64,000 bases of DNA, taken from NCBI RefSeq assembly GCF_019430905.1, contig NZ_JAHYCA010000002.1:186001-250000 (forward strand), written 5' to 3'. Shown here piece by piece: positions 15,727 through 27,908 of this stretch. Every line of letters begins with the position of its first letter. Position 1 is the stretch's first letter. Origin of the DNA: Billgrantia antri (lineage in GTDB: Bacteria; Pseudomonadota; Gammaproteobacteria; Pseudomonadales; Halomonadaceae). A program made the position numbers and the translations under genes. The notes under the pieces are model-generated. The model had not been told where the DNA came from, ran no database searches, and was given only the letters and a program-made list of their open reading frames with translations.

Positions 15727-17733
15727 ATGTTCATTCGTTTGATCCCTGAAATCGGCCATTTCGCCCTGGTCGTCGCCATGTTGATGGCGGCGGTACAGGG
15801 GGTGATGCCGCTGGCCGGCGCCGCGCTGCGCCGGCCGTTGTGGATGGCCTATGCCCGCCCCATGGTCGCCGGTCAGTTCCTGTTCGTGTTCATCGCCTAC
15901 CTCTGCCTCACGGCAAGCTACCTGCTCGACGATTTCAGCGTGGCCAACGTGGCCAACAATTCCAACTCGATGCTGCCGTGGTACTACAAGTTCAGTGCCG
16001 TGTGGGGCAACCACGAGGGCTCGGTGCTGCTGTGGAGCCTGATGCTGGCCGGCTGGAGCTACATGGCGGCGCGCTTCTCCCGCGAGCTGCCGCGCGACAT
16101 GGTGGCGCGGGTGATCGGCGTGCTGGGCCTGGTCGCCGTCGGTTTCCTGGCCTTCGTGCTGGTTACCTCCAACCCCTTCGAGCGGTTGCTGCCGAACGTG
16201 CCGAGCGACGGCGCCGACCTCAACCCGCTGCTGCAGGACATCGGCCTGATCCTGCACCCGCCGATGCTGTACATGGGCTACGTGGGCTTTTCGGTGGTCT
16301 TCGCCTTTGCCATCGCTGCGCTGCTCGGCGGTCGCCTCGATGCGGCCTGGACCCGCTGGGCGCGGCCCTGGACCAACCTGGCCTGGGCCTTCCTCACCGT
16401 GGGAATCGCACTGGGTAGCTGGTGGGCCTACTACGAGCTGGGCTGGGGCGGCTGGTGGTTCTGGGATCCGGTCGAGAATGCCTCGCTGCTGCCCTGGCTG
16501 ACCGGCACTGCGCTGATGCACTCACTGGCGGTCACCGAAAAGCGCGGTTCGTTCAAGAGCTGGACGGTGCTGCTGGCGATCTTCACCTTCTCACTGTCGC
16601 TGCTGGGCACCTTCCTGGTGCGCTCCGGCGTCTTGACCTCCGTGCATGCCTTCGCCAACGACCCCTCGCGCGGCTTCTTCATCCTCGTCCTGCTGGGCAT
16701 CACCGTGGGCCTGTCGCTACTGATCTTCGCCCTGCGCGCGCCACGGGTCAGCCAGCGCACCGGCTTCAATTGGCTGTCGCGTGATGCCCTGCTGCTGATC
16801 AACAACATCCTGCTGGTGATCATGACCATCACCGTGCTGATGGGCACCGTCTATCCACTTCTGCTCGACGCGCTCGACCTGGGCAAGATCAGCGTGGGCC
16901 CGCCCTACTTCAACACCCTGTTCGTGCCGCTCACGGTCATCATGTGCGTGTTCATGGGCCTGGGCCCGTCGGCGCGCTGGAAGCAGACCGACCCACGCCT
17001 GATGCTCAAGCGGCTGTGGCTCGCCGGCGTCGCGGCGTTGGTCATAGCCGCGGCGATGCCGTTCGTCATCGGCGGCGAGTGGAACGCCTGGGTCGCCCTC
17101 GGCCTGGTGGCGGCGATGTGGATCGTACTGCCGACGCTGCGCGACCTCTATGACAAGACCCGTCGCGCCGAGTCGTTCGGCGCCGGTCTCAAGAAGCTGT
17201 CGCTGGCCTACTGGGGCATGCAGCTCGGCCACCTGGGAGTGGCGGTAACCATCATCGGCGTGGCGGTGGTCTCCAACTTCGAGATCGAGCGCAACGTACG
17301 CATGTCGCCCGGCGATAGCGTCGAGGTCGCCGGCTACACCTTCACCATGCAGGAGCTGACCTCCCGGCGCGGGCCCAACTACATCGCCGATGGTGCCGCG
17401 ATCGAGGTGCGCCGCGGCGACAGCCGGCGCAGCTTCGTGATGAACCCGGAAAAGCGGCTCTACATCGCGCGTGGCATGCCCATGAGCCAGGTGGCACTGC
17501 GCCCCGGCCTGTTCCGTGATCTCTACGTGGCCATGGGCGAGGATCTGGGCGACGGCAGCTGGGCCATGCGTGTACAGTACAAGCCCTTCGTACGCTGGCT
17601 GTGGCTCGGCGCGCTGCTGATGGCGGCCGGCGGTTTGCTTGCCGTCATCGATCGCCGCTATCGGCGCCTGGCAACGTCGCGCGATCCCGAAGAGAAGGCT
17701 CGCGAAGGCGCGGCGCGGGAGGCTACGGCATGA
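15727..17733 (+). CDS. ccmF: Cytochrome c heme lyase subunit CcmF
   Basis: 668 aa, about 15 membrane helices, with the periplasmic heme motif WGGWWFWDPVENASLLPW near residue 240 and conserved histidines (WGNHEGS, ILHPPMLYMGY). It attaches heme to CxxCH motifs of apocytochrome c together with CcmH and CcmI. The stop overlaps ccmG as ATGA. Confidence 0.96.
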   Translation: MFIRLIPEIGHFALVVAMLMAAVQGVMPLAGAALRRPLWMAYARPMVAGQFLFVFIAYLCLTASYLLDDFSVANVANNSNSMLPWYYKFSAVWGNHEGSVLLWSLMLAGWSYMAARFSRELPRDMVARVIGVLGLVAVGFLAFVLVTSNPFERLLPNVPSDGADLNPLLQDIGLILHPPMLYMGYVGFSVVFAFAIAALLGGRLDAAWTRWARPWTNLAWAFLTVGIALGSWWAYYELGWGGWWFWDPVENASLLPWLTGTALMHSLAVTEKRGSFKSWTVLLAIFTFSLSLLGTFLVRSGVLTSVHAFANDPSRGFFILVLLGITVGLSLLIFALRAPRVSQRTGFNWLSRDALLLINNILLVIMTITVLMGTVYPLLLDALDLGKISVGPPYFNTLFVPLTVIMCVFMGLGPSARWKQTDPRLMLKRLWLAGVAALVIAAAMPFVIGGEWNAWVALGLVAAMWIVLPTLRDLYDKTRRAESFGAGLKKLSLAYWGMQLGHLGVAVTIIGVAVVSNFEIERNVRMSPGDSVEVAGYTFTMQELTSRRGPNYIADGAAIEVRRGDSRRSFVMNPEKRLYIARGMPMSQVALRPGLFRDLYVAMGEDLGDGSWAMRVQYKPFVRWLWLGALLMAAGGLLAVIDRRYRRLATSRDPEEKAREGAAREATA

Positions 17734-18257
17734 CGCGACGCCTGCTGCTGATGCTGCCGCTCGTAGGCTTCCTGGTGTTGGGCGCCTTTCTCTATCAGGG
17801 ACTTTCGCTGAATCCCTTTCAGCGTGAATCGGCGTTGATGGCACGGGAGTTCCCAGCCTTTCAACTTCCCACTCTGGAGGATCCTGAGCGGATCGTGGAT
17901 GAATCCTTGCTTGAAGGCGAAGTCACCCTGGTCAACGTCTGGGGCGAGTGGTGTCCGACCTGCAAGCAGGAAATGCCGCAGTTGCTCGACCTGGCCGATC
18001 GCGGTGTCCGTCTGGTCGGTGTCGACTACAAGGATACTCGAGAGAAGGGGGGAGCATTCCTCGCCGAGTTTGGTAATCCGTTCGAGGTCAATATCTTCGA
18101 TTCCGAAGGCGTTCTAGGTTTTGATCTGGGTGTCTACGGTGCACCGGAAACATTTCTGGTCGACCGAGATGGCATCATCCGCTACCACCATACCGGTTAC
18201 ATCAAGCCGGAAGATGTTCACGATGTGATTCTGCCGGAGGTGAGGAAATGGCAGTGA
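17730..18257 (+). CDS. ccmG: Thiol:disulfide interchange protein CcmG/DsbE
   Basis: 175 aa. Signal anchor at about 4-22, thioredoxin fold with the active site W74-C75-P-T-C78 and the GAPETFLVD cis-proline region. It reduces the apocytochrome cysteines in the periplasm. Overlaps both neighbours (ccmF by 4 bases, ccmH by 10). Confidence 0.95.
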   Translation: MTRRLLLMLPLVGFLVLGAFLYQGLSLNPFQRESALMAREFPAFQLPTLEDPERIVDESLLEGEVTLVNVWGEWCPTCKQEMPQLLDLADRGVRLVGVDYKDTREKGGAFLAEFGNPFEVNIFDSEGVLGFDLGVYGAPETFLVDRDGIIRYHHTGYIKPEDVHDVILPEVRKWQ

Positions 18258-18715
18258 TACGATGGTTCTTCGTGATTCTGCTCCTGGCTACCGGCATGGC
18301 GCATGGCGGTGCCGTTGAGGTTCGTGAGTTCAGCAACCCGGTGCTCGAGCAGCGTTACCAGAGCCTTACGGCCTCGTTGCGTTGCCCCAAATGCCAGAAC
18401 CAGGCGATCAACGACTCCGACTCTCCCATCTCCCAGGATATGCGTGAGAGGGTCTATGCCATGCTGCAGGACGGCCGCTCGGACATGGAAATCCGCGATC
18501 ACATGGTGCAACGCTTCGGTGACTATGTGCTCTATAACCCGCGCCTTGAAGGTCGTACCTATCTACTATGGGGATTGCCCGCGGTACTGGTCGTGGCCGG
18601 TGCCGTTCTGGTGATGCTGCTGATTCGCGCGCGTCGCAATGCTTCGGTGCGTGCCCTGAGCAACGAGGAACGTCATCGCCTGGAGGCATTGATCAAGCAG
18701 GAGAAAGGCCAATGA
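18248..18715 (+). CDS. ccmH: Cytochrome c maturation protein CcmH (CycL)
   Basis: 155 aa. Signal peptide to about residue 20, LRCPKCQNQ redox motif with C46 and C49, and one C-terminal membrane helix (about 103-125). Only the N-terminal CcmH module is present; the TPR part is the separate ccmI gene, as in Pseudomonas rather than E. coli. Confidence 0.95.
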   Translation: MAVIRWFFVILLLATGMAHGGAVEVREFSNPVLEQRYQSLTASLRCPKCQNQAINDSDSPISQDMRERVYAMLQDGRSDMEIRDHMVQRFGDYVLYNPRLEGRTYLLWGLPAVLVVAGAVLVMLLIRARRNASVRALSNEERHRLEALIKQEKGQ

Positions 18716-19941
18716 TCGCGCTGTGGTTAGCCTTCGGCCTGCTGCTGTTGCCGGCGCTGTGGCTGCTGGTGGCGCCGATGCGGCGTGCGCGTCTGGTGCA
18801 CGATGCTCAGGCCAGCTTCGAAGCCAACGACCGTGCGACCGAACAGAACGTAGCGATCTATCGTCGTCGTCTGGCGTCGCTGGAAGCGGCGCTGGAGCGC
18901 GGTGACATCGACCAGGCGCAGTTCGACGAGGATCGTCTAGAACTCGACCGCAGCCTGCTGGAAGATACCGCGAATCTCACACGTCGCCCGCTGCATTCGC
19001 CCGCTGCGGGGCGTTTCGCGGTGCCTGTCGTGGCCTTGGCGCTGGTGATTTCCGCCATGCTCTGGTATCAGCACGAAGGTGCCGAAGGGGACCTGCGCCT
19101 GCTCGCCGCCTTCGAGGAGAGCGATTCACTGCCGGCCCTGCTGGAGCGCCTGCAGCAGGAGGCCCAGCGTCAGCCTGACAATGCCGATGTCTGGGCCTCG
19201 CTGTTTCCACTTTACCGCGATTCAGGCCAGGGCGAGGCCGCCATAGAGGCGCTGGATCGACTGATCGCGCTCGAAGGCCGGCTGCCTTCGCTGCTCGCTC
19301 AGAAGGCGCAGCTGCTGTTCTTCATCAACGACCGCACCCTCACTGACGAGGTGCAGGCGCTGGTTGATGAGACACTTGAACTCGATGCCCGCGAGCCGAC
19401 CATTTTCGGCATGTTGGGCGTACACGCCTTCGACCGCGGCGACTACGAGCAGGCCATCGACCACTGGCGGCGAGCCATCGCCGGCATGTCCGATTCCAGC
19501 TCCGCGCAAGCCTTGCGTGAGGGAATCCAGGTGGCCCAGCAGCGCCTCGGCGTCGCTTCCGAGGGGGGAGAGGCCGGAGTTGCCCAGGGGCCGGGAGTGC
19601 GGGTGAGCGTCAGCCTAGACGAGGAACTCGAGGGCCTGCTCGACGACGATACCCGCGTCTACGTCGTGGCCCGCGACATGGCAGGTGAGCTGCCGCCGCT
19701 GGCGGTGGCCCGGCTGACCCTCGGCGACTTGCCGACCACGCTCACGCTCGACGACCGCCACGCCATGTCCGAGGCGGCGAGCCTGTCCCAGGCCAGCGAG
19801 GTGCGTCTGGTGGTCCGCGTGACCCGGAGCGGCGGAGCCACGCCCGAGTCCGGCGACATGTATGGCGACGTGGAGGGCGTGCCGGTGGGCGACGTTGAAG
19901 GCGAGCCCGTGGAGGTAGTGATCGACCGTGTCATAGAATAG
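18712..19941 (+). CDS. ccmI: Cytochrome c maturation protein CcmI (TPR)
   Basis: 409 aa. Two N-terminal membrane helices (about 1-20 and 95-115) around a cytoplasmic coiled coil, then periplasmic TPR-like repeats (LLERLQQEAQRQPDNADVWASL, GMLGVHAFDRGDYEQAIDHWRRAI) and a C-terminal beta domain. It holds the apocytochrome C-terminus for heme ligation. ATGA overlap with ccmH. Last gene of the operon; smc starts four bases later. Confidence 0.93.
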   Translation: MIALWLAFGLLLLPALWLLVAPMRRARLVHDAQASFEANDRATEQNVAIYRRRLASLEAALERGDIDQAQFDEDRLELDRSLLEDTANLTRRPLHSPAAGRFAVPVVALALVISAMLWYQHEGAEGDLRLLAAFEESDSLPALLERLQQEAQRQPDNADVWASLFPLYRDSGQGEAAIEALDRLIALEGRLPSLLAQKAQLLFFINDRTLTDEVQALVDETLELDAREPTIFGMLGVHAFDRGDYEQAIDHWRRAIAGMSDSSSAQALREGIQVAQQRLGVASEGGEAGVAQGPGVRVSVSLDEELEGLLDDDTRVYVVARDMAGELPPLAVARLTLGDLPTTLTLDDRHAMSEAASLSQASEVRLVVRVTRSGGATPESGDMYGDVEGVPVGDVEGEPVEVVIDRVIE

Positions 19942-19945
19942 CCGG

Positions 19946-22900
19946 ATGCGACTCACCTCGATCCGCCTGAGCGGTTTCAAATCCTTCGTCGATCCGGTCA
20001 CGGTGCCCTTCGATGGCAATATGACCGCGATCGTCGGCCCCAACGGCTGCGGCAAGTCGAACATCATCGACGCCGTGCGCTGGGTCATGGGCGAATCCTC
20101 GGCCAAGACCCTGCGCGGCGAGTCGATGACCGACGTCATCTTCAACGGCTCCACCGCGCGCAAGCCGGTAGGGCAGGCGGCCATCGAGCTGCGCTTCGAC
20201 AACAGCGACGGAACCATGGGCGGTCCCTATGCCCAGTACGCCGAGATCGCGGTCAAGCGCCTGGTCGCCCGCGACGGCCAGTCGAGCTACTTCTTCAACG
20301 GCCAGAAATGCCGCCGCCGCGACATCGCCGACCTCTTTCTCGGCACCGGCCTCGGCCCGCGCTCCTACGCCATCATCGGCCAGGGCATGATCTCGCGCCT
20401 GATCGAGGCGCGTCCCGAAGAGCTGCGCGCCACCCTCGAGGAGGCCGCCGGTATCTCCAAGTACAAGGAGCGCCGCCGCGAGACCGAAAACCGCATGCGC
20501 CGCACCCGCGAGAACCTCGAGCGCCTGGAGGACATCCGCGAGGAGCTCGACAAGCAGCTCGAGCGCCTGCGGCGTCAGGCCGAGGCCGCACGGCGCTACC
20601 AGACCCTCAAGGAGGAGGAGCACCGGCTCAAGGGCGAGCTGGCGCTGCTGCGTGGCCGTGCGCTGCGTGCCCGGCAGCGCGAGGAAGAGCATCGCGTGCG
20701 CGAGCTGGAGACCGCGGTCGAACGCGAGATCTTGGGCCTGCGCCAGTGCGAGACCCGTCTCGAGGAGGCGCGCGCCGATCACGACGCGCTGGCCGAGACC
20801 CTGGAGGCGCGACAGGCGCGCTTCTTCGAGACCAGCGGCGCCATCGCCCGCCTCGAGCAGAGCCTGGAGCACGCCCGCAGCCGCGAGGGGCAATTGGCCC
20901 GCGACCTGGAGAGTGCCCGCCAGGAGCTGGTCGAGCTGGATCGCTTGGGCGAACACGACCGCGAGCGACTGGTGCGCCTCGACGAGCGGCTCGAGACCCT
21001 GATACCGGAACAGGAGGAACTTGCCGAGCAGCTCGCCGAGCTGGAGGCGATGCTGGAGGAGGCAGAGCCCGGCGCGGAGGAGGCCGAACAAGCCTTCGAA
21101 GCTTTCAGCGAAGGCTGGCGCGAGACCAGCCGCGACGCCGAGCGCAGCCAGGATCGCCTGCGTGAGCTCGAGAACCGCCTGGCCCGTCTCGAAGCCGATG
21201 CCCAGCGTCGCCGCCAGCAGCAGCAAGAGTTGCCTGACCTGGCCGAGTTGACCGCCCGGCGCGACGAATTGAAGGAGCGGCTCGCCGAATTCGGCCTGGC
21301 CCAGGAAGAGACCGAGGCGCGCCGCGAACGACTCCAGGCCACCCGGGAGGAGGCGCGCGAGGCCGCCGCCGAGTTGGAGCGCGAGCGAGAGACCGAACGC
21401 ACCCGGCGCAGCACGCTGCAGGGTGAGCTCGCTTCGCTCGATGCCCTGATCCAGGCGGCCCTCAACGATCCCGACGAGGCCCTGACCGAGCACTTGGCGA
21501 GCCATGAGCTGGGCGGCCTGCCTAGGCTGGGCGAATCGCTCGAGGTCGACCCCGGCTGGGAAGCCAGCGTCTCCTGGGTGCTGGCTCCCTGGCTCAAGGC
21601 GCGCCTGGCGGAGCCCATGGGGTTTCGTTCGGCAAGCGCCGCACCGCCTGCCGAACTGGGGGCGCTATCGCCTCGTGGCGATGCCGAGTTCGCCCCGCAT
21701 AGCCTGGCCGCGAGGGTGCGTGGGGCTGGAGCCGCTGCGGCCTGGCTGGCGCCGATCCGTTGCGTCGAGAGTGATGAACGCGCCTGGGAGGCGCGAGAGG
21801 GACTGGCCGCCGGCGAGAGTCTGATCACCCCCCAGGGGCTGTGGCTGGGGCGCGACTGGGTGCGACATCGCGGCCAGGGGGCCGGTCCTGATGCGCTGCT
21901 GGTAAGTCGCCGCCGCTTCGAGGAGGTGGCCGCCGAGCTCGACGAGATCGAGACCCGGCTGGCGTCGCGTGACCAGGCCATCGCCGCTGAGCACGAGCGT
22001 GTCGGCCAGGCCGAGCGCGACCTCGAGGCGATCCGCCAGGAGGAGCGTCGCCTGGCCGGCGAGCAGCAGCAGTTGGCGGTGCAAGACAGCGGCCTGGCCA
22101 GTCGTCTTGAGCATCTGCAGGGGCGTGCCGGCGAGCTGGCCGAGGAGTTGGCGGGGCTCGACGAGGCCCGCGAGGAGACGCGTCAGCTCATCGAGGCGGC
22201 GCGCGAGCAGTGGCAGCAGGCCATGGCGCGGCTCGAGGAAGGCGCCGAACAGCGTGAACGGCTGGAGCGGGCGCGCAGCGACGCCCGCGAACGCCTGGCC
22301 TCCCTGCGTGCCCGGCAGCGCCCGCTCGATGAGCGCCGCCAGCAGCTGGCGCTGGAGCGCCAGCGTCTCTCCACCGAGCGCGACGGCCTGGCCGAGCAGC
22401 AGGGGCGCAGCCTCGATACCCGCGAGCGTCTGCTGGCGCGCTGCGAAGAGTTGACCGAGACCCTCGAGCAGCTGCGCGAGCCCGACGAAGAGCAGCGCGA
22501 AAAGCTCGACGAGCTGTTGCATCGCCGCGAGGGTGACGAGCGCGCACTGAATGAAACCAAGGCGCGTGCCGCCGAGCTGGTGGAGCGACTACGCGAGGAC
22601 GAGCTGGCGCGGCAGAACCATGAGCGCAATCTCGAAGGCATTCGCGAGCGTTTGCAGGAAGCGCGCATGCAGGTGCAGGCCCTGGCACTCAAGGCCGAGA
22701 CCCAGGACGAGCAGCTCGCCGAGCTGGGCCACCAGACCGCCGAGCTGGAGGAGCGCCTCGATCCCAACGCCACCGAGTCGGCCTGGCAGACCCGCCTGGA
22801 GGAGGTCGGCGAACGCATCCGCCGCCTGGGGGCGATCAACCTGGCCGCTATCGAGGAGTACGACCAGCAGGCCGAGCGACGCAACTATCTCGAGGCCCAG

Positions 22901-23440
22901 CAGTCGGAACTCAATGAGGCGCTGGAGACGCTGGAGAAGGCGATTCGACGCATCGATCAGGAGACGCGTACCCGTTTTCGCGACACCTTCGAGCGAGTCA
23001 ATCAAGGCCTGCAGTCCCTTTTTCCACGAGTCTTCGGTGGTGGAACCGCATGGTTGACGCTGACCGGCGAGGATTTGCTCGACACCGGGGTGGCCATCAT
23101 GGCGCGCCCTCCCGGAAAGAAGAACAGCACCATTCATCTCCTCTCCGGTGGGGAAAAGGCATTGACGGCCTTGTCGCTCGTCTTTGCCATCTTTCAACTC
23201 AATCCGGCGCCTTTCTGCATGCTCGACGAAGTCGATGCACCACTCGATGATGCCAACGTCGGTCGCTATGCCAAACTGGTGAAGGACATGTCCGAGTCGG
23301 TGCAGTTCATCTATATCACCCACAACAAGATTGCCATGGAAGCCGCCGAAAGATTGATGGGGGTCACCATGCAAGAGCCCGGTGTGTCACGCCTGGTAGC
23401 TGTCGGGGTGGAGGAGGCGGCGGCGCTTGCCGAAGCCTGA
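19946..23440 (+). CDS. smc: Chromosome segregation protein SMC
   Basis: 1164 aa. Walker A GPNGCGKSN at 31-39, long arginine- and glutamate-rich coiled coils (about 165-500 and 660-990), a hinge at about 510-650, and the C-terminal signature LLSGGEKALTALSLVFAI with Walker B CMLDEVDAPLDD. It organises the chromosome as a dimer. It starts directly after ccmI, so readthrough from the ccm operon is likely. Having SMC rather than MukB separates the organism from enterobacteria. Confidence 0.96.
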   Translation: MRLTSIRLSGFKSFVDPVTVPFDGNMTAIVGPNGCGKSNIIDAVRWVMGESSAKTLRGESMTDVIFNGSTARKPVGQAAIELRFDNSDGTMGGPYAQYAEIAVKRLVARDGQSSYFFNGQKCRRRDIADLFLGTGLGPRSYAIIGQGMISRLIEARPEELRATLEEAAGISKYKERRRETENRMRRTRENLERLEDIREELDKQLERLRRQAEAARRYQTLKEEEHRLKGELALLRGRALRARQREEEHRVRELETAVEREILGLRQCETRLEEARADHDALAETLEARQARFFETSGAIARLEQSLEHARSREGQLARDLESARQELVELDRLGEHDRERLVRLDERLETLIPEQEELAEQLAELEAMLEEAEPGAEEAEQAFEAFSEGWRETSRDAERSQDRLRELENRLARLEADAQRRRQQQQELPDLAELTARRDELKERLAEFGLAQEETEARRERLQATREEAREAAAELERERETERTRRSTLQGELASLDALIQAALNDPDEALTEHLASHELGGLPRLGESLEVDPGWEASVSWVLAPWLKARLAEPMGFRSASAAPPAELGALSPRGDAEFAPHSLAARVRGAGAAAAWLAPIRCVESDERAWEAREGLAAGESLITPQGLWLGRDWVRHRGQGAGPDALLVSRRRFEEVAAELDEIETRLASRDQAIAAEHERVGQAERDLEAIRQEERRLAGEQQQLAVQDSGLASRLEHLQGRAGELAEELAGLDEAREETRQLIEAAREQWQQAMARLEEGAEQRERLERARSDARERLASLRARQRPLDERRQQLALERQRLSTERDGLAEQQGRSLDTRERLLARCEELTETLEQLREPDEEQREKLDELLHRREGDERALNETKARAAELVERLREDELARQNHERNLEGIRERLQEARMQVQALALKAETQDEQLAELGHQTAELEERLDPNATESAWQTRLEEVGERIRRLGAINLAAIEEYDQQAERRNYLEAQQSELNEALETLEKAIRRIDQETRTRFRDTFERVNQGLQSLFPRVFGGGTAWLTLTGEDLLDTGVAIMARPPGKKNSTIHLLSGGEKALTALSLVFAIFQLNPAPFCMLDEVDAPLDDANVGRYAKLVKDMSESVQFIYITHNKIAMEAAERLMGVTMQEPGVSRLVAVGVEEAAALAEA

Positions 23441-23666
23441 CGGAGGCTTGAAAGCGAGCGGCAAACGCGATATCAGAAGGCACGTCACGGTCATGAAGCA
23501 GATTACAAACGCGAATTGACAGGGAAAGGCGCAGGGTCGATTTGACTCTCGAGCGATAATGCCGGGGCTTGACAAACAAAAAAAGTGGCCCTTTTTCCGG
23601 CAATCGCGCTATGCTGTTCACGAACATCCATCCGGCATGGCGCCCTAGTGATAGGCAAGACGACCC

Positions 23667-25286
23667 ATGGAACTTAGAGAATGGCTGATCATTCTGGGGC
23701 TGGCCCTGGTGACGCTCATCGTCATAGATGGTGTGCGTCGCCTGAAACGTCAGCGCCGAGTGCCCCGCCTGGACCAGGTAGGGGATAACAACAACCCAGG
23801 CAATGGTGAGGCAGCTGCCGACGACGATAACCCGGAGTTGCCCAACGGCGGCGCTCGTGTCGTCAGACCCGCCAGCTATACCCAAGTGCCGGCGAAGCCC
23901 AAGCTGGAACGCCAGGAACACCCCGGACCTTCGCGGGTGCTGGCTGGCCTGAAGAGTGCCGGTGCCGATACCAGACCCATGCCGAGCCCCGATTCCGGCG
24001 CCGCCGCGGCAACGCGCCCGGTGGCGTCAGCCATGCCGGAAGCGTCGCCCTCGGCCAAGCCTGCCATGGCGGAAGCGCACGAGCGCAAGGGCCGCCAGGA
24101 CAAGATCGCAGAAGAGAAGGCAAAGGCACCGGTCGAACGGGCCTCGCGGCCAGCCGAGGAGACTCCGAGCGAGCCTCAACGGTCCGTCGAGCCCGAACAT
24201 GCCGCCCGCGTCGAGACAGAAGCCGCTGGCGCCATTGCCGAGCCGCCGGCACGCGACGAACGGGAAGGGCGCCATGAGCCGACCCTCTCCGCGCTGGAAG
24301 AGGAAGCGCCGAGTCCTGCCGCAAGCGCGCCGCTGGCTGCCGACCCGGCCGACTACGATCCTCATCACGACGAGGACGAGCGTTATCGGCTGGTCGACCT
24401 GGAAGGCATGGGCGACTCGTTCATGAGCGGCTCGCGCCGCATGGGCGAGTCGGTACAGCGTTTCGGGCTCTCCATCCAGCAGCGCATGGCCAAGCGTCGC
24501 GAGCAGAAGCGCGAGGACAAGGTGCGCCGCGATCAGGCGCGTGCCGAGAAGGCCGCTCGCGAAGCCCAGCAGCGCCGTGAGGCCGCCGAGGCTCAGGCTG
24601 CGAGGGACGCCGAACGTCGCCGCCTGGAAGCCGAGGCCATCGAGCTGGCCGACGATGACGACCCGCTGTTCGCCCCGCCGCGTTCGAGAGCCGCTGAAGC
24701 GGAGCGTACGGCATACGCCGAACCGGCCGGCGCGGAGGCCGAGTCCGTCAGCGACGACGACGTGGTACGCGCGCATCCGACGCTGGCGCGGGCGCTGCGC
24801 CACAACGTCAACGCCGAGCGGGCACGGGATACGCTGAGCCAGGCCGACGAGATCATCGTCATCAGCGTGCTGTCGCGCGACGAGGAGGGCTTCTCTGGCG
24901 AGGCGCTGCTCAACCTGATGCTGGCCTGCGGCCTGCGCTATAGCAGCGAGATGGGCATCTTCCACCGCTTCGAGACCGAGGACCCCGACAGCGAGCTGCA
25001 GTTCTCGATGGTCAACGTGCTCAAGCCGGGCACCTTCCCGATCGAGGCGATGGACGAGTTCCGCACGCCGGGCATCACCCTGCTGATGCCGCTGCCCGGC
25101 GCGCTGGACACGGCGGCGGCCTTCGAAGCGATGGTCGAGACCGCCATGGTCATCGTGCGCAACCTGGGTGGCGAACTGAAGGACGAGAACCACAGCGTGA
25201 TGACCGCGCAGACCGTGGAGTTCGCCCGCCAGCGCGTGCAGGAGTTCGAACGCCGCAACCGCCTCAACCGCTACCAGGTGAATTAA
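23667..25286 (+). CDS. zipA: Cell division protein ZipA
   Basis: 539 aa, longer than the E. coli protein (328 aa) because of an extended charged linker. N-terminal membrane anchor at about 6-24, a basic patch, a low-complexity Ala/Glu/Arg linker from about 50 to 390, and a C-terminal FtsZ-binding domain (about 395-535, with IIVISVLSRDEEGFSGEALL). It tethers FtsZ to the inner membrane. The smc-zipA-ligA order is common in gammaproteobacteria. Confidence 0.94.
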   Translation: MELREWLIILGLALVTLIVIDGVRRLKRQRRVPRLDQVGDNNNPGNGEAAADDDNPELPNGGARVVRPASYTQVPAKPKLERQEHPGPSRVLAGLKSAGADTRPMPSPDSGAAAATRPVASAMPEASPSAKPAMAEAHERKGRQDKIAEEKAKAPVERASRPAEETPSEPQRSVEPEHAARVETEAAGAIAEPPARDEREGRHEPTLSALEEEAPSPAASAPLAADPADYDPHHDEDERYRLVDLEGMGDSFMSGSRRMGESVQRFGLSIQQRMAKRREQKREDKVRRDQARAEKAAREAQQRREAAEAQAARDAERRRLEAEAIELADDDDPLFAPPRSRAAEAERTAYAEPAGAEAESVSDDDVVRAHPTLARALRHNVNAERARDTLSQADEIIVISVLSRDEEGFSGEALLNLMLACGLRYSSEMGIFHRFETEDPDSELQFSMVNVLKPGTFPIEAMDEFRTPGITLLMPLPGALDTAAAFEAMVETAMVIVRNLGGELKDENHSVMTAQTVEFARQRVQEFERRNRLNRYQVN

Positions 25287-25316
25287 CGCCTGAGCGCGTG
25301 CCATGCCGCACCCGTC

Positions 25317-25346
25317 GACAACCCCGTGAGCGATCACGGGGTTGTC
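25317..25346 (+). terminator. Hairpin between zipA and ligA
   Basis: Perfect 13-bp stem GACAACCCCGTGA (25317-25329) with its complement at 25334-25346 and a GCGA tetraloop. Only a weak T content follows (GTGTTG), so termination may be partial. Confidence 0.6.
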
Positions 25347-25365
25347 GTGTTGAGGGCGGCAGTGA

Positions 25366-27722
<2,357 letters not shown>

Positions 27723-27908
27723 ACGAGCCGGAGTACTAGAAAACTCATACCAAGGTGTGAGAGCGAGTCTCCTGCAAGCTTTCCGTGAATTGATGTAAGT
27801 CAAATGAGCATTTGCCAAAAATGACGACAATGGGCGGCAATTTTCTCGTTTGGCCGGCGACTCAGGGTTGAGGTTCGGCACCACCTGTCCTTCTTGATAA
27901 GGGTCGTG

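Noticed and set aside
19931-21505. 524-codon minus-strand frame opposite smc, and similar long frames opposite ligA, guaA, the c-di-GMP gene and xseA
   Set aside because: Such frames are expected opposite GC-rich genes; they show no family motifs while the opposite strands encode complete known proteins.
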